Of a stretch of DNA of 64,000 nucleotides, positions 42,127 through 53,484 are shown in pieces. This DNA is from Ornithobacterium rhinotracheale DSM 15997 (GTDB lineage: Bacteria; Bacteroidota; Bacteroidia; Flavobacteriales; Weeksellaceae), in NCBI RefSeq assembly GCF_000265465.1, contig NC_018016.1, forward strand, positions 2,284,001 to 2,348,000, read 5' to 3'. Position numbers and translations under genes: made by a program. How positions within the stretch are numbered: position 1 is the stretch's first letter; each line of letters opens with the position of its first letter. Under the pieces are notes generated by a model. The model made no database searches. It saw only the letters and a program-made list of their open reading frames with translations, and had not been told where the DNA came from.

Positions 42127-43172
42127 GTGTCAGAGATTCCATTTTCTAAATTTAAAAAAGCCTGATTAGGCATTTTTTGTTCTAAAAACGAAATGGCTCT
42201 AGCACTGCGAACACCGTGAGCACAATATACCACCAAGGGTTTTTGAGTGGGCAATTCCTGCCAGCGATCGGGGAGTTCGTGTAGAGGAATATGCAGACCT
42301 CCTATGTGGGAAATTTCTCGCTCTTCGTAGGTGCGCACATCTAGTAAATAATAGTTTTCCTTATTTTTTTGATAAGTTTCAAAATCTATTTCATGGTTTC
42401 TGTTTGAGCAACTCACAGTTATGGGGGAGATTTCTGTGATTTGAATATCAGGATCTTTTTCAAATTCAAAAATATTAATTTCTAGATTTAATAAATTAAT
42501 TTTAAGTAATTTACCTGCTAATACATCACCGATTTCTGTTAAAATCTTAATCGCCTCATTTGCCATTAAAGTCCCTACGACACCTGGTAAAACACCAATT
42601 ACGCCTACTTCGCTACAAGTTGGCATGTCGGCACTGCTCATAGGTTCTGGAAAAAGACAGCGATAGGTTGCATTGTTCCTGTAATTGTACACCGAGAGCT
42701 GCCCTTCAAATTTAAAAATAGAACCTAAAATAAATGGTTTTTCGGCTAAAACACAAGCATCATTTGTGAGATATTTTGTGCTAAAGCTATCACTTCCTTC
42801 GACGATTAAATCGTATTTTTTGAAAAGAGCTAAAGCATTTTTCTCATCTAGTGCAAAAGGATAACTTTCGATTTGGATAAAGGGATTGAGGCGAGATAAA
42901 TGCTTTTTGGCAACATCTGTTTTAGGTTTCCCAAGGTCGTCGTGAGTAAATAAAACTTGCCGATGGAGATTAGTTTCGCTCACTTTGTCTGGATCTATAA
43001 TTCCGATGTTTCCTACGCCGGCGGCAGCTAGATATTGCAAAATAGGACAGCCCAAGCCACCTGCCCCAATGACTAAAACAGAGGAGTTTTTTAATTTCTC
43101 TTGTTTTTCTATTCCTATTTCGTTGAGTAGGATATGGCGTGCGTATTGTCTTTTTTCTTTTTCGTTCAACAT
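42123..43172 (-). CDS. thiF: ThiF/MoeB-type adenylyltransferase with C-terminal rhodanese domain
   Basis: 349 residues. The E1-like nucleotide motif GAGGLGCPILQYLAAAG (about 38-54) and the zinc/Arg-type features support an E1-like enzyme. From about residue 260 a rhodanese domain with active-site CAHGVRSAR follows. ThiF-type enzymes adenylate the C-terminus of ThiS and the rhodanese supplies sulfur. Being last of the thi operon it most likely acts on ThiS; MoeB-like activity cannot be excluded. Confidence 0.88.
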   Translation of the reverse strand: MLNEKEKRQYARHILLNEIGIEKQEKLKNSSVLVIGAGGLGCPILQYLAAAGVGNIGIIDPDKVSETNLHRQVLFTHDDLGKPKTDVAKKHLSRLNPFIQIESYPFALDEKNALALFKKYDLIVEGSDSFSTKYLTNDACVLAEKPFILGSIFKFEGQLSVYNYRNNATYRCLFPEPMSSADMPTCSEVGVIGVLPGVVGTLMANEAIKILTEIGDVLAGKLLKINLLNLEINIFEFEKDPDIQITEISPITVSCSNRNHEIDFETYQKNKENYYLLDVRTYEEREISHIGGLHIPLHELPDRWQELPTQKPLVVYCAHGVRSARAISFLEQKMPNQAFLNLENGISDT

Positions 43173-43176
43173 TGTT

Positions 43177-44286
43177 TTACCAAGCTTTTTCCCAGTCTTT
43201 CCAAACGGGTTCTAAATTACTTTTTTTCAACATATTATATACCTCATCGGTGGTGCGTTCATCTGAAATTTCAAATTGTTCCAAAGATTGAGGTTCCACA
43301 GCATAGCCTCCTGGATTTGTTTTAGATTCGGCACTCATGGAGGTGATTCCTAAGTGTATAATGTTATCTCGAAATTTAGCATTCTCACGAGTGGAAATTG
43401 AAAGTTCAATATCTTCGTCTAAAAGGCGATAGGCACAAATAAGTTGGACTAAATCCGCATCTGTCATTTCAACTTTAGGCTTGATTCCGCCACTGAATGG
43501 TCTAAGGCGAGGGAAGGAAATTGAATATTTGGTTTTCCAGTAAGTTTTTTGCAGATGTTTTAAATGCAGTGCTGTGAAAAAGCTATCTGCTCGCCAATCC
43601 TCTAAGCCTAGCAAAGCTCCGATTCCGATTTTGTGTAATCCCGCCCGTCCTAATCTATCGGGGGTTTCTAGTCTAAAATCAAAATTTGATTTTTTGCCTT
43701 TTGGATGATGCTGTCGGTAAGTTTCTCTATGATAAGTTTCTTGGTAAACCAATGTGGCGTATAGTCCCGCTTCTTTTAAATAAGCATATTCTTCTTGTTT
43801 TAATGGCTGAACTTCAATTGATATATTGGAAAAATGAGGACGCAACAACCGAATGGCATTGTATAGGTAATCTACCCCCACAGTGCGATTGGCTTCTCCT
43901 GTTACGAGTAGAATATGGTCGTAACCTTTACTTTTTATAAATTCCGCTTCTTGCAAAATTTCAGTATCTGTGAGCGTTCTGCGAGGAATTTTATTAGTAA
44001 AACTAAATCCGCAATAGGTGCAAATATTATGACATTCATTGCTCAGATACATAGGCGAATACATTTGCATAGTATTGCCAAAACGCTTTCTTGTTCGCTC
44101 GTGGCTTTCTTGAGCCATTTGCTCTAAATAGGGCTTTGCAGAAGGGGAGATTAAGGCTTTGAAATCTTCTAAATCTCTTTGTGTATGAGATAGTGCCTTT
44201 AGCACATCTTTTTCTGTTTTTTGGTGAATGCTCTGGAGCGTTTCGTCCCAGCTATAATCAGCTAAGACTTCATTAAAACTTTTCAT
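43177..44286 (-). CDS. thiH: 2-iminoacetate synthase ThiH
   Basis: 369 residues. Radical SAM motif CHNICTYCGFS (cluster Cys, about 88-98) and VTGEANRTVGVDYL. It splits tyrosine to dehydroglycine (2-iminoacetate), the carbon/nitrogen donor for the thiazole. Being anaerobic-type, it replaces the aerobic ThiO. Between thiF and thiG in the operon (4- and 12-base gaps). Confidence 0.94.
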   Translation of the reverse strand: MKSFNEVLADYSWDETLQSIHQKTEKDVLKALSHTQRDLEDFKALISPSAKPYLEQMAQESHERTRKRFGNTMQMYSPMYLSNECHNICTYCGFSFTNKIPRRTLTDTEILQEAEFIKSKGYDHILLVTGEANRTVGVDYLYNAIRLLRPHFSNISIEVQPLKQEEYAYLKEAGLYATLVYQETYHRETYRQHHPKGKKSNFDFRLETPDRLGRAGLHKIGIGALLGLEDWRADSFFTALHLKHLQKTYWKTKYSISFPRLRPFSGGIKPKVEMTDADLVQLICAYRLLDEDIELSISTRENAKFRDNIIHLGITSMSAESKTNPGGYAVEPQSLEQFEISDERTTDEVYNMLKKSNLEPVWKDWEKAW

Positions 44287-44298
44287 TTCATTAAAATT

Positions 44299-45072
44299 TT
44301 AATCATATAAAAATTTAGTAAAAGGGCTACTAGCTTCTGCTTGATGGCTTACTTTGCCCAGCTTTGCCTCGTATGCCATACGCCCAGATTCTACGGCTAA
44401 TTTAAAGGCTTTTGCCATCTGTACAGGTCGCTCAGAAACTGCAATAGCAGTGTTTACAAGCACGGCATCTGCCCCCAGTTCCATGGCATAGGCGGCGTGA
44501 GAAGGGGCTCCTATGCCTGCATCTATAATCACGGGAACATTGCTCTGTTCTATGATGATTTTTAAGAAATCGAGCGTTTTTAAACCTTTATTGGTGCCAA
44601 TTGGTGCCCCTAGAGGCATTACACATTGCGCGCCCACATCTTCTAGTCGTTTGCACAAAACGGGATCGGCATGAATGTAGGGCATCACAACAAAGCCTTT
44701 TTTTACAAGCTCTTCGCAAGCTTTGAGTGTTTCTACTGCATCGGGCAATAAGTATTTAGGATCTGGATGAATTTCTACTTTTATCCAATTGGTTTCTAAT
44801 GCCTCTCTTGCCATTTCGGCTGAAAAAATGGCTTCTCTAGCATCTCTCACGCCCGAAGTGTTTGGCAATAAATGAATGTGCTCAAATTGTAGTCCTTGCA
44901 AAATGGCGTCTTCTTCATTATTGGCGTCTACTCTTTTAAGTGCAACTGTTACAAGCTCGCTCTCGCTTGCTAAAATAGCTTCTTCCATTAATTGTGAAGA
45001 AGAAAATTTTCCCGTTCCTGTAAATAATCTGGAATTAAAAGTACGGTCTGCAATGGTTAATTTATTACTCAT
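44299..45072 (-). CDS. thiG: Thiazole synthase ThiG
   Basis: 257 residues, TIM barrel. Starts [20 protein letters not shown], with TVALKRVD carrying the imine-forming Lys and [20 protein letters not shown] as the phosphate-binding end. It joins DXP, the ThiH product and ThiS thiocarboxylate to make the thiazole phosphate. Confidence 0.96.
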   Translation of the reverse strand: MSNKLTIADRTFNSRLFTGTGKFSSSQLMEEAILASESELVTVALKRVDANNEEDAILQGLQFEHIHLLPNTSGVRDAREAIFSAEMAREALETNWIKVEIHPDPKYLLPDAVETLKACEELVKKGFVVMPYIHADPVLCKRLEDVGAQCVMPLGAPIGTNKGLKTLDFLKIIIEQSNVPVIIDAGIGAPSHAAYAMELGADAVLVNTAIAVSERPVQMAKAFKLAVESGRMAYEAKLGKVSHQAEASSPFTKFLYD

Positions 45073-45077
45073 GATTT

Positions 45078-45713
45078 TTATTTAAAGTATGATTGAATTT
45101 CACGGACGGTAGCCTTAGGCTCTTTTTCTTGATGTAAAAATCCAGAAAGTGCAATGCCACTTATTCCTATTTTTTGTAGCTCTTCGACATCTTTTAGCTC
45201 AATGCCTCCGATGCTTATAATCGGTAAGTTGATATGGTTTTCTCTCATTTTTTGGATGATTTGTTTGTAACCTTCTAAGCCGAGAATCGGGCTAAGTTTC
45301 TTTTTGGTGGTAGTAAAGCGATAGGGGCCTAGTCCTATGTAGTCTACTTTCATATCAATAAGTTTTTGGCAATCTTCCCATGTGTTGGCGGTGCCGCCTA
45401 CAATCTTATCTTTGCCTAGGAGTTCTCTCGCAATTTCTGGACTTTCGTCTTCTTTGCCAAGATGAACACCATTTGCGTGCGTAAAGTGAGCAATTTCAAT
45501 ATCATCGTTCACGATAAATACAACGCCGTGCTCTTCGCAGTATTTTTGCGCTTTGCTTGCAACCGACAAAATTTCTTTTTTATCGCCTTCTTTGATGCGT
45601 AGCTGCACCCAATCCACGCCAGCATCTACCATTTTTTTGATGTTCTCTAGATGCTCATTAGGCGTGTTTCCTTGACTTATGTAGTAAACTTTAGGCGTTT
45701 TTATGCATTTCAT
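45078..45713 (-). CDS. thiE: Thiamine phosphate synthase ThiE
   Basis: 211 residues. [44 protein letters not shown] and [14 protein letters not shown] are the ThiE signatures. It couples HMP-PP and thiazole phosphate. Full length with all the usual sites, so it is the functional enzyme of the two ThiE-like proteins. Confidence 0.93.
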   Translation of the reverse strand: MKCIKTPKVYYISQGNTPNEHLENIKKMVDAGVDWVQLRIKEGDKKEILSVASKAQKYCEEHGVVFIVNDDIEIAHFTHANGVHLGKEDESPEIARELLGKDKIVGGTANTWEDCQKLIDMKVDYIGLGPYRFTTTKKKLSPILGLEGYKQIIQKMRENHINLPIISIGGIELKDVEELQKIGISGIALSGFLHQEKEPKATVREIQSYFK

Positions 45714-45716
45714 TTT

Positions 45717-46304
45717 TTATTGGAAAATGTTTAAATATTGATAATACAGATTTTTAAATGATTCTAAAGGTTTTGAATTCTGCCAAATGCTCCCCAAAAC
45801 AGCTACACCAGAAAATCCATATTTTTTAGTTTTTTCTAGGTTATTTTGGGTAATTCCTCCCAGTGCAATAATTGGTTTTAAAGGATTTTTTAAATGAAAA
45901 TCTTTCCCTTGATAATTGTTTTTTGAAATGGAATTAAAGACAGGGCTAAGCAAAGCATAGTCAAAAAGATTTTGACTTTCAGCCTCGTTTTGCAAATGAA
46001 ACGAAGCCGAAAGTGTTTTATCTTTTAATCTGTAAAATTCAATTTTTTGATTAATTTTTGTTTCTTTTCTGTGGGTTTCTTTAAAGTGTAAACCTTTTAA
46101 ATCAAAATGTTCAATCAATTCATGATGCTGGTGCAGTATCATTTTTTTGTGCTGGTTTTCTTCAAATTTTTGTAACCATTCCTTTGTTTTTTCTTTGTTA
46201 AAAGTTGGCTTTCGCACATGGAGAGTGATGGGGAATTCAATCATTTCACGAAGTAAATCTATTTCGTTTGGGATTTCATTTTCGGAGGTGATTACAATAA
46301 ACAT
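45717..46304 (-). CDS. ThiE-like / TenI-like paralogue
   Basis: 195 residues, shorter and more divergent than the ThiE next to it. It keeps the barrel pattern (LKGLHFKETHRKE, YALLSPVFNSISKNNYQGKD, IALGGITQNNLEKTK) but has a weak diphosphate-binding site, which fits TenI-type thiazole tautomerases that work with ThiG. Four bases upstream of thiE, so cotranscribed. Confidence 0.7.
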   Translation of the reverse strand: MFIVITSENEIPNEIDLLREMIEFPITLHVRKPTFNKEKTKEWLQKFEENQHKKMILHQHHELIEHFDLKGLHFKETHRKETKINQKIEFYRLKDKTLSASFHLQNEAESQNLFDYALLSPVFNSISKNNYQGKDFHLKNPLKPIIALGGITQNNLEKTKKYGFSGVAVLGSIWQNSKPLESFKNLYYQYLNIFQ

Positions 46305-46320
46305 TTTGATTTCTATTTAG

Positions 46321-48189
<1,869 letters not shown>

Positions 48190-48202
48190 TTAGTTGAATA
48201 TT

Positions 48203-48406
48203 TTACCCTCCTTGAGTAGCCTTGATGATTAAGATAGTATCATTCTCTTGTAGCTGAAACATTTCCCACTTGGAACGACTGATCACTTTTTGATTTACGG
48301 CAATAGCAATACCTCTTGTCGCTATATTTTTTAGAACGACAAGTTTAGAGAGCGTAGTCTCTTTTGGAATTTGTTCAATTTCAGAATTAATTTTTACAGT
48401 AATCAT
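48203..48406 (-). CDS. thiS: Sulfur carrier protein ThiS
   Basis: 67 residues, beta-grasp fold, ending in the required Gly-Gly (IKATQGG). ThiF adenylates this end and sulfur is loaded for ThiG. First gene of the operon, 190 bases after the TPP riboswitch start. Confidence 0.93.
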   Translation of the reverse strand: MITVKINSEIEQIPKETTLSKLVVLKNIATRGIAIAVNQKVISRSKWEMFQLQENDTILIIKATQGG

Positions 48407-48497
48407 TGGCTCATTTTTTTACTGTAAATCTTTGAGGAGAAGCCATTGCTGACTGAGCCATCAAACTATAAAAAATATATTTTCCATAGTTTTTCAA
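48407..48497 (-). promoter_or_regulatory. Expression platform of the thi riboswitch
   Basis: On the minus strand TGGCTCA (48467-48461) can pair with TGAGCCA right before the thiS ATG, which would hide the start region. A second hairpin (AACTAT/ATAGTT) lies nearer the aptamer. No terminator-like T-run follows, so control of translation initiation is more likely than termination. Confidence 0.5.
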
Positions 48498-48575
48498 CTT
48501 TTCCCTATCGCAAGAATTATCTTGTTCAGGTTCAAAGGGTATTTCTCAGCCGATTCACTCAGCACCCCTAAAGTT
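48498..48575 (-). promoter_or_regulatory. TPP riboswitch (THI element)
   Basis: On the minus strand the THI-box blocks appear in order: GGGGTGC, CTGAGAAATACCC, GAACCTGA, GATAAT and TAGGGAA. This is the TPP aptamer consensus. It precedes thiS-thiC-thiE-like-thiE-thiG-thiH-thiF and should shut the operon off at high TPP. Confidence 0.95.
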
Positions 48576-48661
48576 TTACAAGTTTTGTGAGGGCGAATAT
48601 ATTAAAAATAAAATATTTAAACAAAATTATTTTAAATAAAAGGCTAAATCAAAATAATTTA

Positions 48662-48788
48662 TCATTCTGAATTCATTTCAGAATCTCTTTGCGCTAGACC
48701 CTGAAACGAGTTCAGGGTGACAAGCGTGCGAAAAATTGTGCGTGATGTCATTCCGAACTTAATTCGGAATCTAAAAAAAATAGAATTT
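48662..48788. repeat. Composite palindromic repeat, copy 1
   Basis: Three palindromes in order: ATTCTGAA-N5-TTCAGAAT (48664-48684), ACCCTGAA-N5-TTCAGGGT (48698-48718) and TTCCGAA...TTCGGAA (48751-48769), with GTGACA after the second. A second copy with the same order is at 61168-61270, and its CGGAATCT-A-run-TAGAATTT end also occurs at 40180-40203. Resembles MITE- or REP-like repeats. Confidence 0.75.
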
Positions 48789-48859
48789 GGTGTATTTTTA
48801 TCGTTCCAAACTAGATTTTGGATTTCTGTGGATTTTAAAACATACTTAATTATAAAGTC

Positions 48860-48903
48860 AAAATTCCGTGTGGGGTAGCACCTATTACCCCACACGGAAT
48901 TTT
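48860..48903. repeat. Perfect 18-bp inverted repeat downstream of tatC
   Basis: The arms are perfect complements (5' arm ends GTGTGGGGTA, 3' arm begins TACCCCACAC) around an 8-base loop. It lies 36 bases after the tatC stop and can act as a terminator for tatC on the minus strand, where TTTTGACTTTA follows. The arms are longer than ordinary terminators in this window. Confidence 0.75.
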
Positions 48904-48939
48904 GATTCTCATACCGAAAAAAAAGATTTTTAGCCTAAT

Positions 48940-49773
48940 TTAAATGTTTTTTTCAGCCAGAGTTCTTTCTTTATTTTTATATACCCATTTCACGATTAAA
49001 ATGCTCAATTCGTAAAGTAAAAGCAATGGAATAGAGGCGATTACCATACTTAAAATATCGGCTGGAGTAATGATTGCGGCAATGGTGAGCACGACTACAA
49101 AAGCGTGTTTTCGATAGGTTTTCATGAAATTGGGCGTTACCAAATCAATTTTAGCCAAGAAATAGACAAAGATAGGCAATAAAAACACCACGCCCGTAGA
49201 GAGTGTTGTTTGTACAAAAACGGAAATATAGCTTAATAATTTCCAATTATTTTCTACGCCAAACGGCTGAAAAAAGTACATGAAATGCACCGAAAGTGGC
49301 ATAATGAAATAATAACTAAATCCCACACCGAGCAAGAAAAACATAATGGTGAAAAACATTGTGAGATTGCTATATTTTCGTTCCATAGGCGTGAGCCCAG
49401 GTTTAATGAATTGGAAAATTTCGTACACCACATAGGGCAGAGCGATGATAAGCCCCGCGACCAAAATTACTCCAATAATGGCAGTAAACTGTCCGCCAAA
49501 CTCAAGATTGGTGAGTTCGCTTTGAATGTCAAAGGGCTTGGGATATAAATCGCCATAGCCTGTGAAATGTCCAATTTTATTGAATGCTTTGTAGGTTATA
49601 AAATTTGATTTGAGTGGTGCCATGATGAAATCCAAAATCTGTTGCCAGAAAACCGTGGCTAAAATCGCGCCTATAACTACGCCCACAATTGCACGCAGGA
49701 GATGTTTACGGAGTTCGGCGACATGATCCAGAAATGGCATGTCGTTTTTGGGAGTATTATTATTGTACTTCAC
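48940..49773 (-). CDS. tatC: Sec-independent protein translocase TatC
   Basis: 277 residues with six hydrophobic segments. MPFLDHVAELRKHLLRAIVG at the N-terminus, then EIFQFIKPGLTPMERKY, are TatC signatures for recognition of the twin-arginine signal peptide. The membrane core exports folded proteins. The start overlaps the KdsD gene by 14 bases. Confidence 0.94.
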   Translation of the reverse strand: MKYNNNTPKNDMPFLDHVAELRKHLLRAIVGVVIGAILATVFWQQILDFIMAPLKSNFITYKAFNKIGHFTGYGDLYPKPFDIQSELTNLEFGGQFTAIIGVILVAGLIIALPYVVYEIFQFIKPGLTPMERKYSNLTMFFTIMFFLLGVGFSYYFIMPLSVHFMYFFQPFGVENNWKLLSYISVFVQTTLSTGVVFLLPIFVYFLAKIDLVTPNFMKTYRKHAFVVVLTIAAIITPADILSMVIASIPLLLLYELSILIVKWVYKNKERTLAEKNI

Positions 49774-50734
49774 TTAATCCTTCATTTGTTAATACATGGA
49801 AATCGATAATTCCAAAATAATCGTTGTTGTCATCCACTACTATAAGTTGCCCAATTTTGTTTTGATTAATGATTTTAAGCGCATCTACCGCAAGGACATC
49901 CTTATGAATGGTTTTGGGCGCAAAAGTAGCAATATCATTTGCTTTTATCCCATTTAAATCAGAATATTTTTGCAACATTCGGCGTAAATCTCCGTCGGTA
50001 ATCACACCTACGATTTTGCCTTTTTGTTCTACGACAGTGATTCCGAATCGTCCCGAAGTAAGCGACTGAATCACTTCTTTGATATCGGCATCTATGTCCA
50101 CACGCGGTTTTTGGCTAGAGTCTACCATGTCGGCAACTTTCCAAGAAAGTTTTTTGCCCAAGGAACCTCCTGGGTGAAATACTCCAAAATCTTCTTTGGT
50201 AAAGTTTTTTAATTGTTTCAAAATCACGGCGATGATGTCGCAAATCACAAGCTGAACGGTGGTGCTTGTCGTGGGAGCTACATCTAGGTATCCCAGCTCA
50301 CGGGAGACAGTGGTATCAAGCACAATATCGGCATTTTTAGCCAAATAAGAATGCATGTTTCCCGTGATGGCAATCACTTGGTTGCTTAGTTTTTTTATGG
50401 AAGGAAGCGCATTTTTAATTTCGGCGGTATTTCCTGATTTAGAGAGAACTATCGCAATGTCTTCTGGAGCTAAAAGTCCTAAGTCGCCATGCAAGGCTTC
50501 GCCCGCATGTAGGAACTGAGCGCGTGTACCAGTGCTGTTAAGCGTAGCAACCATCTTTTCGGCAATGGGTTTGTTTTTGCCTACGCCCACAAGTACCAGT
50601 TTGCCTTTGCAGTTTTTGCAAGCATTTATGCAATTTACAAAAGATTCGTCAAGGTTTTTGCCTAAACGGAGAACTTCTTGTGCTTGTAGTTGCACGAGCT
50701 CTTGCGCATATTTTAAAATTTCTTCTGATTTCAA
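49760..50734 (-). CDS. kdsD: Arabinose-5-phosphate isomerase (KdsD/KpsF-like)
   Basis: 324 residues: SIS sugar-isomerase domain (LVGVGKNKPIAEKMVATLNS, ALHGDLGLL, LSKSGNTAEI, about 1-180) followed by two CBS domains (GRFGITVVEQKGKIVGVITD and IGQLIVVDDNNDYFGIIDFH). It makes arabinose-5-phosphate for Kdo, so it fits LPS biosynthesis along with lpxK in this region. Confidence 0.92.
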   Translation of the reverse strand: MKSEEILKYAQELVQLQAQEVLRLGKNLDESFVNCINACKNCKGKLVLVGVGKNKPIAEKMVATLNSTGTRAQFLHAGEALHGDLGLLAPEDIAIVLSKSGNTAEIKNALPSIKKLSNQVIAITGNMHSYLAKNADIVLDTTVSRELGYLDVAPTTSTTVQLVICDIIAVILKQLKNFTKEDFGVFHPGGSLGKKLSWKVADMVDSSQKPRVDIDADIKEVIQSLTSGRFGITVVEQKGKIVGVITDGDLRRMLQKYSDLNGIKANDIATFAPKTIHKDVLAVDALKIINQNKIGQLIVVDDNNDYFGIIDFHVLTNEGLSEVQ

Positions 50735-50812
50735 GGTGATAATATTTGTTGTTTTAAAAATTTGTCGTACTTTTATATTTACAAATTTAAAAAGTCTTTT
50801 TGAATTTATATT

Positions 50813-53009
50813 ATGTCATCGAAAAATTACAAACTAAAAGAAGCTCTTAAGAAACATTTTGGCTTTAATTCTTTTAAAGGGCAACAGGAAGAAATCATTA
50901 CCTCTCTGCTTGATGGAAAGGATACCTTTGTGTTGATGCCAACTGGAGGAGGAAAGTCACTTTGCTACCAGCTCCCAGCACTTATGCAGGAGGGAACGGC
51001 AATTGTGATTTCCCCATTGATTGCTTTGATGAAGAACCAAGTAGATGCCATAAGGGGATTGCACGAGGAAGAAGGAATTGCGCATGTGCTGAACTCTTCG
51101 CTCAATCGGGCTCAGGTAGCGCAGGTTTTAGATGATATTGCAAAAGGTGTTACCAAATTGCTGTATGTAGCACCAGAATCTCTGACCAAGGAAGAGTATG
51201 TAAACTTCTTTAAAGATGTTAAAATTTCTTTCTTTGCCATAGACGAGGCACACTGTATTTCGGAATGGGGACACGACTTTAGACCTGAGTATAGAAACAT
51301 AAAATCTATATATTCAAAAGATTGGTGAACAGCCCATTATAGCACTCACAGCTACTGCTACGCCAAAAGTGCAAGAGGATATTCAAAAAACACTGGGCAT
51401 GACTGATGCTTTGGTTTACAAAGCCTCGTTCAATCGTCCGAATTTGTTTTACGAAGTACGCCCAAAGGTAGATATTGATAAACAAATTATTAAATTCATT
51501 AAAACCAGAAAAGGACAATCAGGAATTATCTATTGCCTAAGCCGTAAAAAAGTGGAGGAAATGGCACAAACGCTTGAGCTAAACGGAATTTCTGCTTTGC
51601 CTTATCACGCTGGTTTGGATGCCAAAACACGCGCCGAGCACCAAGATAAATTCTTGATGCAAGATGTAGACATTGTTGTAGCAACTATCGCCTTTGGAAT
51701 GGGGATCGATAAGCCCGATGTGCGTTTTGTGATTCACTATGATTTTCCAAAAAGCTTGGAAGGCTATTATCAAGAAACAGGACGTGCAGGTCGTGATGGT
51801 GGCGAAGGATACTGTTTGGCTTTTTATGATTATAAAGACATTGAAAAACTTGAAAAATTTCTTTCAGGAAAACCCGTTTCTGAGCGTGAGGTAGGACTAC
51901 AATTGCTAAACGAAGTGGTTTCTTATGCAGAAACCTCTATGTCGCGCAGAAAATTCTTATTACACTACTTTGGAGAAGAATTTGATGAAGTGAATGGGGA
52001 AGGAGCGGATATGGATGACAATATGCGTAACCCTAAAAAAATGATTGAAGTTTCTAAGGAGCTCAAAACATTTTTGGAAATCATTGAAAAAACCAATCAA
52101 AAATTGAAATTAAAAGATTTGGTGAAATTGCTCGTGGGCAAAAACACGGTGATTACTAAATCTTATTCATTAGAAACCGAAGACTTCTTTGGGATAGGAA
52201 AAGATTATTCAGAAAGTTTCTGGAGAAGCATTGGTCGCCAGTCGATTGTAAACGATTTTGTGGAAAAAGAAGTAGAATCGTATGGAATTTTAAAATTGAA
52301 TCAAAAGGCTTTTGACTTCATTGCAAAACCTCACAAATTCGAAATTGCAGAAGATCATGACTACGAGGCATTGATGAGCCAGCAAAACGATGAGCCAGTA
52401 GCTAGCGGTGGTGCTTTAGATGAAACTTTGCTTAAATATTTACAAGAACAAAGAAAAAAATCTTCTAAAAAACACGGAATTCCGCCTTTTGCTATTTTCC
52501 AAGATGCAAGTTTAGAAGACATGGCTTCGCAATATCCTACAACCATGGAAGAGCTTACCAACATTTTTGGTGTAGGAGAGGGGAAAGCCAAGAAATTCGG
52601 AAAACCGTTCATCGAACTGATTGAACGCTATGTGGAAGACAATGATATTGAAAAACCAAACGACATTGTCATTAAGCAAATTGCCAATAAGTCTACTAAT
52701 AAGGTGTATATAATACAAAGTACCGATAGAAAAATGAACTTGGAAGACATAGCCAAGGCCAAAGGTATGAGCATGGAGGAACTTCTTTCTGAGATGGAAA
52801 GTATTGTATATCAAGGGACAAAAATCAATATTAATTATTATATTGAGGAAGTGATAGATGAAGATTTGCAGGAGGAAATCATGGATTTCTTGATGGAGGA
52901 TGCCGAAACCGATAGTTTGGCAGAATTGCTTGAGGAGTTTGGCGATGATTTGGATGAGGAAGAATTACGCCTTATGCGCATAAAATTCATTAGCGAAGTA
53001 GCAAACTAA
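50813..53009 (+). pseudogene. recQ: RecQ helicase, interrupted by a frameshift near 51308-51320
   Basis: Two frames, 50813-51328 and 51369-53009, add up to a full RecQ of about 730 residues. The first carries Walker A MPTGGGKSLCY and DEAH box IDEAHCISEWGHDFRPEYRN; the second restarts after IIALTATATPKVQEDI with helicase C (FGMGIDKPDVRFVIHYD, QETGRAGRDG), RQC-like and HRDC parts. Between them the reading shifts by one base at about 51308 (TCTATATATTC), and the first frame ends in TGA 51326-51328. The shift is not at a homopolymer. Either the gene is inactive in this strain or the assembly has an error. Confidence 0.85.
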
Positions 53010-53032
53010 AATTTTATTTAAAAATTAAAAGA

Positions 53033-53401
53033 TTGGATCAAACATTATTACTCCTATTCATAGGATTATTGGCAGGTCTCATCGGCGGACTTGTGGGGAT
53101 AGGTGGTGGATTAATCATCGTGCCGTTTTTAGTTTTTTTAATGGGAATGTCTCAGCACGAAGCGCAAGGAACCAGTTTAGCCACATTGCTATTACCACTC
53201 AGTTTCCTCTCGGTATATAGTTACAACAAAGCGGGTTTCATCAATTGGAAATATGTATTAATTCTCTCCATCACCTTCATGATTGGTAGTTATTTCGGAG
53301 GCGTTTGGGCTTTAAAAATTGATCAAAAAACACTCAAAAAAATATTTGGGTTCATTATGATTCTCGGAGCTGCTAAAATGTTTTGGGATTCATATAAATA
53401 A
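53033..53401 (+). CDS. Half-size TauE/SafE (TSUP) family membrane protein
   Basis: 122 residues with four hydrophobic segments. The N-terminal GLVGGLVGIGGGLIIVPFLV-type repeat is the TSUP family signature. Half-size members form dimers and are thought to export sulfite or organosulfur anions; the substrate here is unknown. The start is a TTG (MDQTLLLLF) 24 bases after recQ. Confidence 0.8.
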   Translation: MDQTLLLLFIGLLAGLIGGLVGIGGGLIIVPFLVFLMGMSQHEAQGTSLATLLLPLSFLSVYSYNKAGFINWKYVLILSITFMIGSYFGGVWALKIDQKTLKKIFGFIMILGAAKMFWDSYK

Positions 53402-53437
53402 AAATTGCAATTACTTTATTAAGTTGATAAAATTAAA

Positions 53438-53445
53438 TAGATTTG
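53438..53445 (+). promoter_or_regulatory. -7 box upstream of the ClC gene
   Basis: TAGATTTG matches TAnnTTTG and lies 40 bases before the ClC ATG. A -33 partner is not obvious. Confidence 0.35.
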
Positions 53446-53484
53446 CATTTCATTTTTTAAATCAAATCTTAAAGCATTTTACCA

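Larger units (their letters stand above)
48576..48939. other. Gene-free repeat region between thiS and tatC
   Basis: No credible gene. It holds the upstream part of the thi leader, a composite palindromic repeat (48662-48788) and a perfect 18-bp inverted repeat (48860-48903). The 77-codon open frame on the minus strand runs through these repeats and is considered spurious. Confidence 0.7.

Noticed and set aside
48662-48895. 77-codon minus open frame between thiS and tatC
   Set aside because: It reads through palindromic repeats and has no conserved features or coding support.
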